64,000 nucleotides of DNA from Devosia neptuniae (GCF_025452235.1 NZ_CP104965.1:1426001-1490000), one strand, 5' to 3'; shown: positions 53,286 through 61,475, counted from the stretch's first letter. A program made the numbers and translations. Notes: generated by a model from the letters alone, not told the origin.

Positions 53286-53376
53286 CACGGTGTCATTCCC
53301 GCGAAAGCGGGAACCTCCGTTTTCTTTGCTGGCATCGCCAAACAGAGGTTCCCGCTTTCGCGGGAATGACATTGTG
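53286..53376. repeat. REPIN-like inverted pair, GTCAT-headed family, copy 2
   Basis: Arms at 53292-53317 and 53345-53370 are exact inverse copies (26 of 26), identical in sequence to the left arm of the pair at 8738-8763. The borders CACGGT and ACATTGTGG also recur. The perfect match suggests recent spread or strong conservation. Confidence 0.88.
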
Positions 53377-53407
53377 GGTGGGGCGATATTGCGAGTGTAG
53401 TTTTGCC

Positions 53408-54595
53408 CTAAGCCGCCTGCCCGGCAGCCCAGCCGGAGGCCCAGGCCCATTGGAAATTATAGCCGCCGAGCCAGCCGGTGACATCGACCACTTCGCCGAC
53501 GAAGTAGAGGCCGGGCACGGAGCGGGCCGCCATGGTCTTGGCGTCGAGGTCGCGCGTGTCGACGCCGCCTAGCGTCACTTCGGCGGTGCGATAGCCTTCC
53601 GAACCGACGGGCTTGAGCGTCCAGTTCTTGAGCTTGGCTTCGATCACGGCCAGCTTCTTGTCCGAGAAATCGCCGAACATGCCGGGCATGTCGAGCTCAT
53701 CGCCCAGCAATTGCGCGAGCTTTTTGGGCAGCAGATTGCCGATCACCGTCTGTACCTGAACCTTGGGCATTTCCTTGCGGGCGGCGCGCAGCACTTCGCC
53801 GGCATCGCGACCGGGCAGCAGGTCGACTTCAATGGCGTCGCCTTCGCGCCAATAGGAGGAAATCTGCAGGATGGCCGGGCCCGACAGGCCCCGATGGGTG
53901 AAGAGCAGAGCTTCCTCGAACGCGGTCTTGCCGTGCTTGACCATGGCGTCGGTGGCAATGCCGGCAAGCGGCGTGAGCTTTTCCAGCGCCCCGGTTTCAA
54001 AGGTCAGCGGCACGAGGCCCGGGCGCGTCTCGGTGAGACGCAGGCCGAACTGGGTGGCCAGTTGATAGCCAAAGCCGGTAGCACCCATTTTGGGAATGGA
54101 TTTGCCGCCGGTGGCGACGATCAGGCTTTCGGCTGTGGCTGAGGTATTGGTGAACAGCACTTCAAAACCGGTTTCGGTCTTGCTCACCCGCTCGATTGCC
54201 GTCTTGAGCCAGAGCGTCACCCCAGCCAGCCGCATTTCGCCCAGCAGCATGGTGTTGATCTGGGTGGCGGGGCCATCGCAGAACAATTGGCCCAAGGTCT
54301 TTTCGTGAAAGGCGATGCCGTAGCGCTGCACCAGGGCGATGAACATGTCGGGCGTGTAGCGCGACAGCGCCGACAGCGCGAAGCGTGGATTGTCGCTCAG
54401 GAAGCGATCGCGGCCGCGCTCGATCGTGGCATTGATATTGGTGAAATTGCAGCGCCCGCCGCCCGAAATGCGGATCTTGTCGCCAGCATGGGCGGCGTGA
54501 TCCACCAGCAGCACCTTGCGGCCGCGCTTGCCCGCTTCGATGGCGGCCATCATACCAGCGGCCCCGGCGCCGAGGACGATCACGTCGTAATGCAT
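53408..54595 (-). CDS. NAD(P)/FAD-dependent oxidoreductase, HI0933 family
   Basis: This 395-residue flavoprotein opens with the FAD-binding loop VIVLGAGAAGMMAAIEAGK (residues 5-23) and has the HI0933 signature AGDKIRISGGGRCNFTNIN (near 37-55). IVATGGKSIPKMGATGFGYQLA and the C-terminal VPGLYFVGEVVDVTGWLGGYNFQWAWASGW also fit. Bacterial HI0933/YhiN proteins have no proven substrate. Start at ATG 54595 with AAAGGGCC upstream. Confidence 0.93.
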   Translation of the reverse strand: MHYDVIVLGAGAAGMMAAIEAGKRGRKVLLVDHAAHAGDKIRISGGGRCNFTNINATIERGRDRFLSDNPRFALSALSRYTPDMFIALVQRYGIAFHEKTLGQLFCDGPATQINTMLLGEMRLAGVTLWLKTAIERVSKTETGFEVLFTNTSATAESLIVATGGKSIPKMGATGFGYQLATQFGLRLTETRPGLVPLTFETGALEKLTPLAGIATDAMVKHGKTAFEEALLFTHRGLSGPAILQISSYWREGDAIEVDLLPGRDAGEVLRAARKEMPKVQVQTVIGNLLPKKLAQLLGDELDMPGMFGDFSDKKLAVIEAKLKNWTLKPVGSEGYRTAEVTLGGVDTRDLDAKTMAARSVPGLYFVGEVVDVTGWLGGYNFQWAWASGWAAGQAA

Positions 54596-54970
54596 TGTTT
54601 TGGCCCTTTGGGTTTGGGGCAGTTACAGCCATGGGACATGTGGTGGCAAGCGTTGAGGGCAGGGCCACCATTCTTAAAGGGCCAAAAAAGTGGCCCAAAA
54701 ACCGAAAGATTGACTCTTTCCTATTTGAGAGTATGACAAGTCCTGCTTGCAACCAAAGCAGTCACAAGATGCGCAGCGCTTTCGCTATGGCCGATTTGCC
54801 TACGACCCCGGTGTTCACCGGCGGCGTCGCTGCCCTCATGACCAAAACCACCAAAACCGTCTGAAGCTTTTCCCCGGGTCGTCTCCCGACGGGGAGAGGC
54901 TCAAAGCACTGGCCGCGATGCAAGTCATCGCGCGGGGGCGGAAACTGGCAAGGGACTGGAGTTCCAAAAA
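54596..54970. other. 375-bp gene-free stretch upstream of asd
   Basis: This region separates the divergent HI0933-family gene and asd. It holds a promoter-like pair at 54710-54737, a short hairpin at 54680-54697 (GGGCCA/TGGCCC), and a 43-codon frame from 54733 to 54864 that I do not support as a gene because its ATG falls in the -10 element. Nothing else is recognised. Confidence 0.6.
54710..54737 (+). promoter_or_regulatory. sigma-70-type promoter, probably for asd
   Basis: TTGACT (54710-54715), a 16-base spacer and TATGAC (54732-54737) form a plausible housekeeping promoter pointing at asd, which starts at 54971. This would leave a leader of about 225 bases. Confidence 0.5.
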
Positions 54971-56011
54971 ATGGGTTATCGCGTCGCTGTCGTCGGTGCC
55001 ACTGGTAATGTGGGCCGGGAAGTTCTCAATATTCTGGCCGAACGCAAGTTCCCCGCCGACGAGGTTATCGCGCTGGCGTCCTCGCGCTCGATCGGGCGGG
55101 AAATTTCCTATGGCGACAAGATTTTGAAGGCCAAGAATCTCGAGGACTTCGATTTCACCGGCGTCGATTTCGCCATCATGTCGGCCGGCGGCACCATTTC
55201 CAAGGAATGGGCGCAGCGCATCGCCGCCAAGGGCGCCATCGTGATCGATAATTCGAGCTATTGGCGCTATCATTCCGATGTGCCGCTGGTGGTGCCGGAA
55301 GTGAACGCCCATGTGCTGGACGCCTTCATGGCCAATCCCAACCGCACCAATATCATCGCTAATCCGAACTGCTCGACGGCCCAGCTGGTCGTGGCGCTCA
55401 AGCCCCTGCATGACTTCGCCAAGATCAAGCGCATCGTCGTCTCGACCTATCAGTCGGTGTCCGGCGCGGGCAAGGATGGGGTGGATGAGCTGTGGAACCA
55501 GACCAAGGGCATTTTCGTCAACGATAGCGCCACGCCCGGCAAGTTCCCCAAGCAGATCGCCTTCAACGTCATCCCGCATATCGATGTGTTCATGGAAGAC
55601 GGCTACACCAAGGAAGAGTGGAAGGTGCTGGCCGAAACCAAGAAGATCCTCGATCCCAAGATCAAGGTGACCTGCACCGCCGTGCGCGTGCCGGTGTTTG
55701 TCGGGCATTCCGAAGCGGTCAATATCGAATTCGAGAACCCGATTTCGGCTGACGAAGCCCGCGATATCCTGCGCGAAGCGCCGGGCATTTCGGTGCTCGA
55801 CAAGCGCGAGCCGGGTGGCTACGCGACTCCGGTGGAAGTGGTGGGCGAATATGACACCTATGTCTCCCGCATCCGCGAAGACAACACGATCGAGAATGGC
55901 CTCAATATCTGGATCGTGAGCGACAATCTGCGCAAGGGCGCAGCGCTGAATACAATCCAGATCGCCGAAACGCTGATCGAGCGTGGCCTCTTGGCCAAGA
56001 AGGCGGCTTAG
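54971..56011 (+). CDS. asd: aspartate-semialdehyde dehydrogenase
   Basis: This 346-residue enzyme makes aspartate semialdehyde for lysine, threonine and methionine, feeding the pathway that ends at DapF. Motifs: VAVVGATGNVGREVLNIL (residues 5-22), FAIMSAGGTISKEW, and the catalytic Cys in NPNCSTAQLV near residues 132-141. STYQSVSGAGKDGVDEL and the late His in VPVFVGHSEAVNIEFE follow. Normal length. ATG at 54971 with AAGGGACTGGAG upstream. Confidence 0.96.
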   Translation: MGYRVAVVGATGNVGREVLNILAERKFPADEVIALASSRSIGREISYGDKILKAKNLEDFDFTGVDFAIMSAGGTISKEWAQRIAAKGAIVIDNSSYWRYHSDVPLVVPEVNAHVLDAFMANPNRTNIIANPNCSTAQLVVALKPLHDFAKIKRIVVSTYQSVSGAGKDGVDELWNQTKGIFVNDSATPGKFPKQIAFNVIPHIDVFMEDGYTKEEWKVLAETKKILDPKIKVTCTAVRVPVFVGHSEAVNIEFENPISADEARDILREAPGISVLDKREPGGYATPVEVVGEYDTYVSRIREDNTIENGLNIWIVSDNLRKGAALNTIQIAETLIERGLLAKKAA

Positions 56012-56036
56012 CGCTATTGCCCTGATTACACTCGGT

Positions 56037-56122
56037 GTCATCCCGGCGCAGGCCGGGACCCATCCTGAGATATCTTGTCAAACGGGCATTTCAGGATGGG
56101 CCCCGGCCTGCGCCGGGGTGAC
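56037..56122. repeat. REPIN-like inverted pair, second GTCA-headed type
   Basis: Arms at 56037-56068 and 56091-56122 are 32-base inverse copies (30 of 32) that begin GTCA(T/C)CCCGGCGCAGGCC and end CATCCTGA, with a 22-base spacer. The head GTCAT/C is shared with the repeats at 8055, 8738 and 53292, but the rest differs. Confidence 0.85.
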
Positions 56123-56169
56123 ATCGTGGATGTAATTGCCTCTGGGCAAATTCTATAGGTCCAACAAAA

Positions 56170-57054
56170 ATGTCCCCGCGTGACCTCATCCTAGCCCTTG
56201 GCGTCGTCATTGTGTGGGGCCTCAATTTCGTCGCCATCAAATGGGGCGTGGACGAAGTCCCGCCCTTTATGATGACAGCCCTGCGTTATCTCGGCTGCGC
56301 GCTCCCGGCCGTGTTTTTCATCCGCCGGCCCCAGGTCAGCTGGCGCATGCTGATCCTCTACGGCTTTACCGTGGGCGTGCTGCAATTCAGCTTCCTCTTC
56401 ACCGCCATGCGGCTGGGCATGCCGGCAGGGCTGGCGAGTCTGGTCATGCAGATGCAGGTGTTTTTCACCATGGCTTTGGCCGTCTTGTTCCTGGGCGAGC
56501 GGCCGGGCCTGTTCCAGCTTGGCGGGGCGTTGATCGCCCTCCTGGGACTCGCCACCATCGGGGCCGAGCATCTGGGCGGCGCGGTGCTTATGCCGCTGGT
56601 CATGACGCTGGTGGCGGCCATGTTCTGGGCCATGTCCAATATCGTCACCAAGCGCGCCGGCAAGGTCGACATGCTGGGCTTCGTAGTCTGGGGCAGCCTG
56701 GTGCCGCCTATCCCCATGTTGGCACTGTCGCTGATCTTCGAAGGGCCGGGCGCCTATGCTTCGCTCCTCGCCATGACACCCCGCGGTATCGGTTCGGTCC
56801 TCTTCATCGCCTATGGCTCGACGCTGTTCGGCTATGGGCTATGGGCAGTGTTGCTGGGGCGTTATCCGGCCAGCGTGGTCGCGCCATTCTCGCTGCTGGT
56901 GCCGGTGGTGGGCTTTGCGGCCGCCATGATCATTCTGGGTGAAGCGGTCACCGTGCCGGAGATTCTGGGCAGCCTTTTGATCTTTGTCGGGCTGGTGCTC
57001 AATGTGCTGGGGCCAAAAGCCCTGGCGCGGTGGCGGTCGGCGGGCGGCGTATAA
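56170..57054 (+). CDS. EamA-family (DMT) transporter, first of a tandem pair
   Basis: This 294-residue protein has ten hydrophobic helices in two EamA repeats (residues 1-135 and 145-290). The first helix VVIVWGLNFVAIKWGVDEVPPFM is typical of the drug/metabolite transporter superfamily, as in RhtA and YdcZ-like amino-acid or metabolite exporters. The substrate is unknown. Its stop overlaps the next start (TAATG), and the neighbour is a paralogue, so they may form a heterodimer as in small paired DMT exporters, although each is full length. Confidence 0.92.
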   Translation: MSPRDLILALGVVIVWGLNFVAIKWGVDEVPPFMMTALRYLGCALPAVFFIRRPQVSWRMLILYGFTVGVLQFSFLFTAMRLGMPAGLASLVMQMQVFFTMALAVLFLGERPGLFQLGGALIALLGLATIGAEHLGGAVLMPLVMTLVAAMFWAMSNIVTKRAGKVDMLGFVVWGSLVPPIPMLALSLIFEGPGAYASLLAMTPRGIGSVLFIAYGSTLFGYGLWAVLLGRYPASVVAPFSLLVPVVGFAAAMIILGEAVTVPEILGSLLIFVGLVLNVLGPKALARWRSAGGV

Positions 57055-57935
57055 TGCCGATCCGCCATGTCGGGCTGGCGCTGCTGGTCGTGGTCATCTG
57101 GGGCTTTAATTTCGTCGTCATCAAGCTCAGCGTCGATGCACTGCCACCCTTGCTGGCGGCGGCGTTGCGCTTCCTGTTCGCGGCCTTTCCGCTGGTGTTC
57201 TTCGTCAAGCCGCCCAAGGCGCCGTGGCCCATTGTGGTGGGGTTCGGGCTCAGCTTCGGCTTTGCGCTGTATGCCTTTTTGAACCTGTCCATTGCCTGGG
57301 GCATGTCGGCGGGGCTGAGTTCGCTGGTGCTGCAGGTGCAGGCGTTTTTCACCATGGGCCTCGCCTTTTTGCTATTGGGCGAGCGGCCGAGCCGGTTCCA
57401 GATCATGGGGGCGGCGGTGGCCTTTGGCGGCATTGCGGTGATCGCCACCGAACGGCTGGGCGCCACTTCGCTCTTGCCGCTGGGCATGACGCTGCTGGCG
57501 GCTCTGGCCTGGGGCCTGGCCAATGTGCTGACCAAGAAGGCGGGCAAGATCAATGCCTTGTCCTTCACCGTCTGGGGTGCGCTGGCCGCGCCGCTGCCGC
57601 TCTTGGCGCTGTCATTGCTGGTCGAGGGGCCACAAACCGTGCTCACCGCCTTGCGCGGGTTCAGCTGGCAGGATGCGGGGCTGATCGCCTTTCTCGCCTA
57701 TCCGGCGACGCTGTTGGGCGGGGCGATCTGGAGTTGGCTCTTGGGCCGGCACAAGGCGTCGGTCGTGGCGCCCTTTACCCTCCTGGTGCCGATCACCGGC
57801 ATGCTGTCGGGCTATCTGGTGCTGGGCGAGGTGATCACCCCGATCGAGATTGGCGGGGCCGGGCTGGTCATTCTGGGCCTTGTCATCACGCTGCTGCGTG
57901 GCCGGCCGAGTGAGCCGGCTGTGCGGCTCGACTGA
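57054..57935 (+). CDS. EamA-family (DMT) transporter, second of a tandem pair
   Basis: This 293-residue protein is a full ten-helix EamA transporter close in sequence to the preceding one (VVIWGFNFVVIKLSVDALPPLLAAALRFLFAAFPLVFF, split). It starts by one-base overlap with the upstream stop. After the stop is a strong hairpin shared with the convergent EF-hand gene. It probably arose by tandem duplication of the upstream gene. The exported compound is not assignable. Confidence 0.92.
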   Translation: MPIRHVGLALLVVVIWGFNFVVIKLSVDALPPLLAAALRFLFAAFPLVFFVKPPKAPWPIVVGFGLSFGFALYAFLNLSIAWGMSAGLSSLVLQVQAFFTMGLAFLLLGERPSRFQIMGAAVAFGGIAVIATERLGATSLLPLGMTLLAALAWGLANVLTKKAGKINALSFTVWGALAAPLPLLALSLLVEGPQTVLTALRGFSWQDAGLIAFLAYPATLLGGAIWSWLLGRHKASVVAPFTLLVPITGMLSGYLVLGEVITPIEIGGAGLVILGLVITLLRGRPSEPAVRLD

Positions 57936-57936
57936 C

Positions 57937-57961
57937 AAAAAGGCCGCCCCGGAGGGCGGCC
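57937..57961 (-). terminator. bidirectional terminator between the EamA pair and the first EF-hand gene
   Basis: GGCCGCCC (57942-57949) and GGGCGGCC (57954-57961) form an 8-bp stem. On the minus strand it is followed by TTTTT (57937-57941), ideal for the EF-hand gene. It may also end the EamA transcript. Confidence 0.8.
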
Positions 57962-57972
57962 GATATGCGGTT

Positions 57973-58284
57973 TTACTGCACCAAAGAATCGGGCGTGTCC
58001 ACCGGGTCGGCGGGCGCAGCAGGCGCTGCGGGCGCACCCGGATCAGCGGGCACGGCGGCAGGCTGCAGCCCGGCCAGTTCGCTGGCGGAAATGCCGCCGC
58101 TGGCATCGATATCGGCGCCGGTGAATTCGGCTTCGGTCAGGTCGGGCCAAACCACCTGCAATTCGCTCAGCGACAGCTCGCCGCTGCCATCGGTGTCGAC
58201 ATCGGTGAAATTGGTGGGGGTCTGCGCCAGGGCGGCGCCGGCCGATAGGCTCAGAATGGCAAAGCCAAGAACAATCTTGCGCAT
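57973..58284 (-). CDS. secreted EF-hand protein 1
   Basis: This 103-residue protein has a signal peptide (MRKIVLGFAILSLSAGAALA-Q) and two canonical EF loops: DTDGSGELSLSE (near residues 30-41) and DIDASGGISASE (near 58-69), each with Ca-binding Asp/Glu at positions 1, 3, 5 and 12. A Pro/Ala/Asp tail follows (ADPGAPAAPAAPADP). It probably binds calcium in the periplasm. The ATG at 58284 has AGGAGAG upstream. A paralogue lies 92 bases upstream on the same strand. Confidence 0.92.
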   Translation of the reverse strand: MRKIVLGFAILSLSAGAALAQTPTNFTDVDTDGSGELSLSELQVVWPDLTEAEFTGADIDASGGISASELAGLQPAAVPADPGAPAAPAAPADPVDTPDSLVQ

Positions 58285-58375
58285 CAATTCTCTCCTAGAT
58301 GGGTGCCCGTTCTGGCGGGCGGGGGCAAGAGCCAGGGGAAACCAGGCGATGGCCGTATGGTTCCCCCGGGCTAAT

Positions 58376-58636
58376 TTACATTGCGGGCGCTGGAACCGGG
58401 GCCGGCGTCGTCGCCGCGGCGAATTCCTCGGCGCTCAGCTCGCCATTGCCATCAGTATCGGCGGCGGCAAATTGCTCGGCGGTGACGCCGGGCATGGCCA
58501 CCTGCAGCTCGGTCAGCGAGATGCCGCCACTGGCGTCGGTATCCAGGGTCGCGAAATCGGGGGCAACTGCGTCTTGCGCGAAAGCGGCGCCGGACAGGCC
58601 CAGAACGACAGCGACGGACAGGATGAGCTTCTTCAT
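58376..58636 (-). CDS. secreted EF-hand protein 2
   Basis: This 86-residue protein has a signal peptide (MKKLILSVAVVLGLSGAAFA-Q) and two canonical EF loops, DTDASGGISLTE and DTDGNGELSAEE. Its loops match those of protein 1 in swapped order: the SGGIS type comes first here and second there. ATG at 58636 was chosen; the frame extends upstream without support. It is probably a divergent duplicate of the neighbour and likely a calcium-binding periplasmic protein. Confidence 0.92.
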   Translation of the reverse strand: MKKLILSVAVVLGLSGAAFAQDAVAPDFATLDTDASGGISLTELQVAMPGVTAEQFAAADTDGNGELSAEEFAAATTPAPVPAPAM

Positions 58637-59023
58637 GGGGGTTTGAACTCCATGTTGGGGAGACAGCGGCAACGGGTTAGCCCGTGGCCGACGGATCGCA
58701 CTCCGCGCGGTCCGTGCAACAAAGAGTGATGGGGTAATGTGTCCTGTGCTGGCCGTAAAACCGGCAGCGAGCGGGAGATAATCGGGCAAATTAGAGGCAG
58801 TGATTTTACAAAATAACTGCCAGGTATTGCGCCAGATATTGGGCCGACGCCGCGATGAATTGCAAGTTTACTTGCCGGGATAGTCTTGCTCGGCGGGATG
58901 AATTTTCACCCACGCCGCATCAGCTTTGAATGCCGGCAAGTCTGCACGATCACACAAGCGTGACAGTGCCGGAACGGAAACTTGATCGCCTCGCTCCCAC
59001 CAAGTCGAGTGGGCCGAAAAAAC
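58637..59023. other. 387-bp gene-free region between EF-hand gene 2 and carbonic anhydrase
   Basis: No coding frame is supported. A 14-bp palindrome GCAAGT-TT-ACTTGC lies at 58862-58875. ACTTGCCGG (58870-58878) recurs as the inverse CCGGCAAGT at 58933-58941, an inverted pair that could be a regulator site or part of a hairpin. The rest is A/T-richer than surrounding genes and probably holds the EF-hand promoter. Confidence 0.5.
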
Positions 59024-59662
59024 TCAAAAATCGGGGCGGATAAAATCGCCGCTCGAGTTCATGATCCAAAGCTCGCCCGTCGAAATATCGAACCAGGCGC
59101 CATGTACGGCGATTTTCCCCTCGGCCTCGAGCGCGGCCACATAGGGAAAGGTGCGCAGGTTGCGGATCGAGTTGCGGATCGAAATCCGCTCCAGCGCGGT
59201 CTGCCGTTCGGCCGGGGTCATCAGCTCGTTCTGCACGATCTGGTCGGGCAGGCCGCCCAGCATGCTCATCCACTTGCCGATGAAGTCGCCGGAATCGAGC
59301 GGCTTGCTGTCGGGGTTGAGCGCCGCCTTGATGCCGCCGCAGCGGCCATGGCCCATTACCACGACATTGGCGATGTTGAGCGCCTTGACAGCAAATTCGA
59401 TAGCCGCCGAGGTGCCGTGCTGGCCGCCATCGGGCTGATAGGTGGGCACCAGATTGGCCACGTTGCGCAGCACGAACAATTCGCCCGGTCCGGCATCGAA
59501 GATCATTTCGGGCGCCGCGCGGCTATCGCAGCAGGCAATGATCATGGTTGTGGGGTTCTGCCCCTCGGCGGCCAGATCGCGGATCCGGTCCTTTTCGCGG
59601 GCATAGCGGCCGGCCATGAAATTGGCGTGGCCCTTGAGCAGGTGGTCTGGAAAGCTGTGCAT
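59024..59662 (-). CDS. beta-class carbonic anhydrase
   Basis: This 212-residue beta-carbonic anhydrase interconverts CO2 and bicarbonate. The Zn-binding residues are in IIACCDSRAAPEMIF (Cys-x-Asp-x-Arg, near residues 41-55) and MGHGRCGGIKAAL (His-x-x-Cys, near 102-114). Family length matches. ATG 59662 gives the typical start MHSFPDHLLKGHANFM; an upstream extension to 59710 is unlikely. It is divergent from the DUF1737 gene. Confidence 0.95.
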   Translation of the reverse strand: MHSFPDHLLKGHANFMAGRYAREKDRIRDLAAEGQNPTTMIIACCDSRAAPEMIFDAGPGELFVLRNVANLVPTYQPDGGQHGTSAAIEFAVKALNIANVVVMGHGRCGGIKAALNPDSKPLDSGDFIGKWMSMLGGLPDQIVQNELMTPAERQTALERISIRNSIRNLRTFPYVAALEAEGKIAVHGAWFDISTGELWIMNSSGDFIRPDF

Positions 59663-59735
59663 GGCATATCGCTTAGCTCTGTGGCAGAAGAAGATCAACC
59701 TGGGGCGCATGGGGCGCCCGCATACCGGGGTTGCA

Positions 59736-59942
59736 ATGCTGATCTACCGCTTTTTATCTGGGGAAGACGATTCCTCGTTTTGCCACAAGGTCACCAAGGC
59801 CCTGAGCGAGGGCTGGGAACTGCATGGCTCGCCCACCTATGCCTATGACGCCGTCGCCAAAAAGATGAAGGCCGGCCAGGCCGTCACCCGCGTGGCGAGG
59901 GACCAACCCTATGATCCGGACAAGAAGCTTGTCGATTATTGA
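59736..59942 (+). CDS. DUF1737 small protein
   Basis: This 68-residue protein reads LIYRFLSGEDDSSFCHKVTKALSEGWELHGSPTYAYDA in part, the DUF1737 pattern; the family has no known function. ATG 59736 has no strong ribosome site. It is divergent from carbonic anhydrase, and the two starts are about 73 bases apart. Confidence 0.85.
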   Translation: MLIYRFLSGEDDSSFCHKVTKALSEGWELHGSPTYAYDAVAKKMKAGQAVTRVARDQPYDPDKKLVDY

Positions 59943-59983
59943 GGGCTGGATTTAGCGCGGCAAACTGAGAGCCCCGATCCAAT

Positions 59984-60100
59984 CCCCTCCCCCTTGAGGG
60001 GAGGGCTAGGGTGGGGGTGCTGCAACCTCAAAATGCACCATGCGCGGGGGAATCTCAGCACCCCCACCCTCAATCCCTCCCCTCAAGGGGGAGGGAGGGG
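59984..60100. repeat. CCCTCCCCC-type inverted repeat pair, copy 1
   Basis: The left arm (59984-60022) runs CCCCTCCCCCTTGAGGGGAG and on to GGGTGGGGGTGCTG. The right arm (60056-60100) is its inverse (CAGCACCCCCACCC, then GGGGGAGGG). Copy 2 lies at 60818-60928, on the other side of the NUDIX gene. Confidence 0.85.
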
Positions 60101-60128
60101 ATCGCGGCTTTCCAAGTCATGTCCAACC

Positions 60129-60713
60129 TCAACTGCCGTCCCGCATCTGTTGCAGCGCCAGCGCCTGCAGCAGCATGATGGTCTTGGCGTCGATGATCTC
60201 GCCGGTTCCGATCATCGCCAGAGCCTCGGCAAAGCCGATTTCGAACACTTCGATATCCTCGCCTTCATGTTCCAGCCCGCCCCCGGCATGGAGGGGAGCG
60301 CCGGGCGTGTAGCGCGCCAGGAAGCAGGCGCATTTTTCCGTCAATGAGCCTGGGCTCATATAGGCGTTGAACATGAATTGCAGGTCGGCCGGCTCATAGC
60401 CGGTTTCCTCGACGGCCTCCCGATGAGCAGCGACAGCGGCACTTTCCCCATCCAGCATGCCGGCGGGCACTTCGATCATCCAGGCGGTATCGCCATTCAG
60501 ATGCGGCGGCAGGCGGAACTGGCGGGTGAGGATGATCGTGTCGGCTTCGGGCGCATGCAGCAGCACGGCGGCGGCGCTGCCATGGTCATAGACTTCGCGG
60601 CGCACCGTCTGGCTTCCGCCGTCACGGCGCGGATGATTGACCTGATAATCGTCGAACCGGCCCCAATTATGGGCCAGCTTGGTGACGCTCTCGATAATGA
60701 TCTTGTCGCTCAA
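60129..60713 (-). CDS. NUDIX hydrolase, nucleoside diphosphate sugar type
   Basis: This 194-residue NUDIX hydrolase has the box GMLDGESAAVAAHREAVEET followed by Gly (residues 85-105), matching Gx5Ex7REUxEExG. The tail motif FMFNAYMSPGSLTEKCACFLARY near 113-135 places it with NudF/NudK-type enzymes acting on ADP-ribose or GDP-mannose. It lies between two copies of the same inverted repeat. ATG 60713 starts MSDKIIIESVTKL. Confidence 0.9.
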   Translation of the reverse strand: MSDKIIIESVTKLAHNWGRFDDYQVNHPRRDGGSQTVRREVYDHGSAAAVLLHAPEADTIILTRQFRLPPHLNGDTAWMIEVPAGMLDGESAAVAAHREAVEETGYEPADLQFMFNAYMSPGSLTEKCACFLARYTPGAPLHAGGGLEHEGEDIEVFEIGFAEALAMIGTGEIIDAKTIMLLQALALQQMRDGS

Positions 60714-60817
60714 TCGGATGCCCTCTCGATGCTGGCAGAGCTATGCCGCAAATGGCGCGCCAGGGCCAGTCCCGGATCGATGTTCAGGTTCCGATAGGCG
60801 AGAGCCCCGATGCAGTT

Positions 60818-60928
60818 CCCTCCCCCTTGTGGGGAGGGCTAGGGTGGGGGTACTGCGCCCACCAGTTGCTCGATATTGGTGGAGACCTCAGCACCCCCAC
60901 CCTCAATCCCTCCCCACAAGGGGGAGGG
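60818..60928. repeat. CCCTCCCCC-type inverted repeat pair, copy 2
   Basis: Left arm 60818-60855 and right arm 60889-60928 are inverse copies matching copy 1 at 59984-60100, with one matching change in both arms (TTGTGG and CCACAA in place of TTGAGG and CCTCAA). The paired change keeps the hairpin intact. Confidence 0.85.
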
Positions 60929-60980
60929 AGGCAGATCGGCGCTCCCGAGCTGATCTCCAACGCCGCACCATCGATAACTT

Positions 60981-61406
60981 CTAACTCTCACCCAGATGCA
61001 CCCGGCGCAGCTCCGCCATCTGCGCGTCAATGGCACCGGGTCCGCCCTTGTCGCGCGCCTCGCCGGTAGCGGCGAGCACTGGGTCAACCGGCATATAGCT
61101 GCGGCTCCAGCGGCTGATCTGGGCGATGATCGGCAGCAGGTCGATGCCCTTTGCGGTTAGCGAATAGATCGCCTTGAGCTTGTGGCTGGGGTCGCCCGCG
61201 CGGGTCACGATGCCGGCCTCCACCAGCATGGCCAGGCGGTCGGACAGGATATTGCTGGATATGGCTTCGTCCGAGGCCAGGAATTCGCGGAAATGGCGTT
61301 TGCCGGCAAACATCATGTCGCGAATGATCAGCAGGGTCCATTTGTCGCCGAACACTTCGAGGCCCAGATTGATCGGGCAGCCGGAACGGAAAGAAGTTTG
61401 CATCAT
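60981..61406 (-). CDS. HxlR-family transcriptional regulator
   Basis: This 141-residue winged helix protein has the HxlR signature CPINLGLEVFGDKWTLLIIRDMMFAGKRHFREFL (split, residues 10-43), followed by the recognition segment ISSNILSDRLAMLVEAGIV near 49-67 and the wing YSLTAKGIDLLPII. HxlR regulators often sense electrophiles or quinones through a conserved Cys; Cys10 fits. It is divergent from the alpha/beta hydrolase gene, with a shared 69-base regulatory region. Confidence 0.92.
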   Translation of the reverse strand: MMQTSFRSGCPINLGLEVFGDKWTLLIIRDMMFAGKRHFREFLASDEAISSNILSDRLAMLVEAGIVTRAGDPSHKLKAIYSLTAKGIDLLPIIAQISRWSRSYMPVDPVLAATGEARDKGGPGAIDAQMAELRRVHLGES

Positions 61407-61409
61407 GGC

Positions 61410-61437
61410 TTGACTCTAGGTGCTATGGTTGTAAAAA
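61410..61437 (+). promoter_or_regulatory. promoter of the alpha/beta hydrolase gene
   Basis: TTGACT (61410-61415), 16 bases, TAAAAA (61432-61437) is a plausible promoter reading towards 61476. Confidence 0.5.
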
Positions 61438-61449
61438 GCAAGTGCTTGC
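61438..61449. promoter_or_regulatory. candidate HxlR operator
   Basis: GCAAG-TG-CTTGC at 61438-61449 is an inverted repeat immediately after the -10 element at 61432-61437, so a bound protein would block the start point. It lies in the short gap between the divergent HxlR and hydrolase genes. Confidence 0.5.
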
Positions 61450-61475
61450 ATTTTGCAATCATACGGGAGGAAGCG

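Noticed and set aside
54733..54864. 43-codon frame before asd
   Set aside because: Its ATG is inside the likely -10 element of the asd promoter and it has no known relatives.
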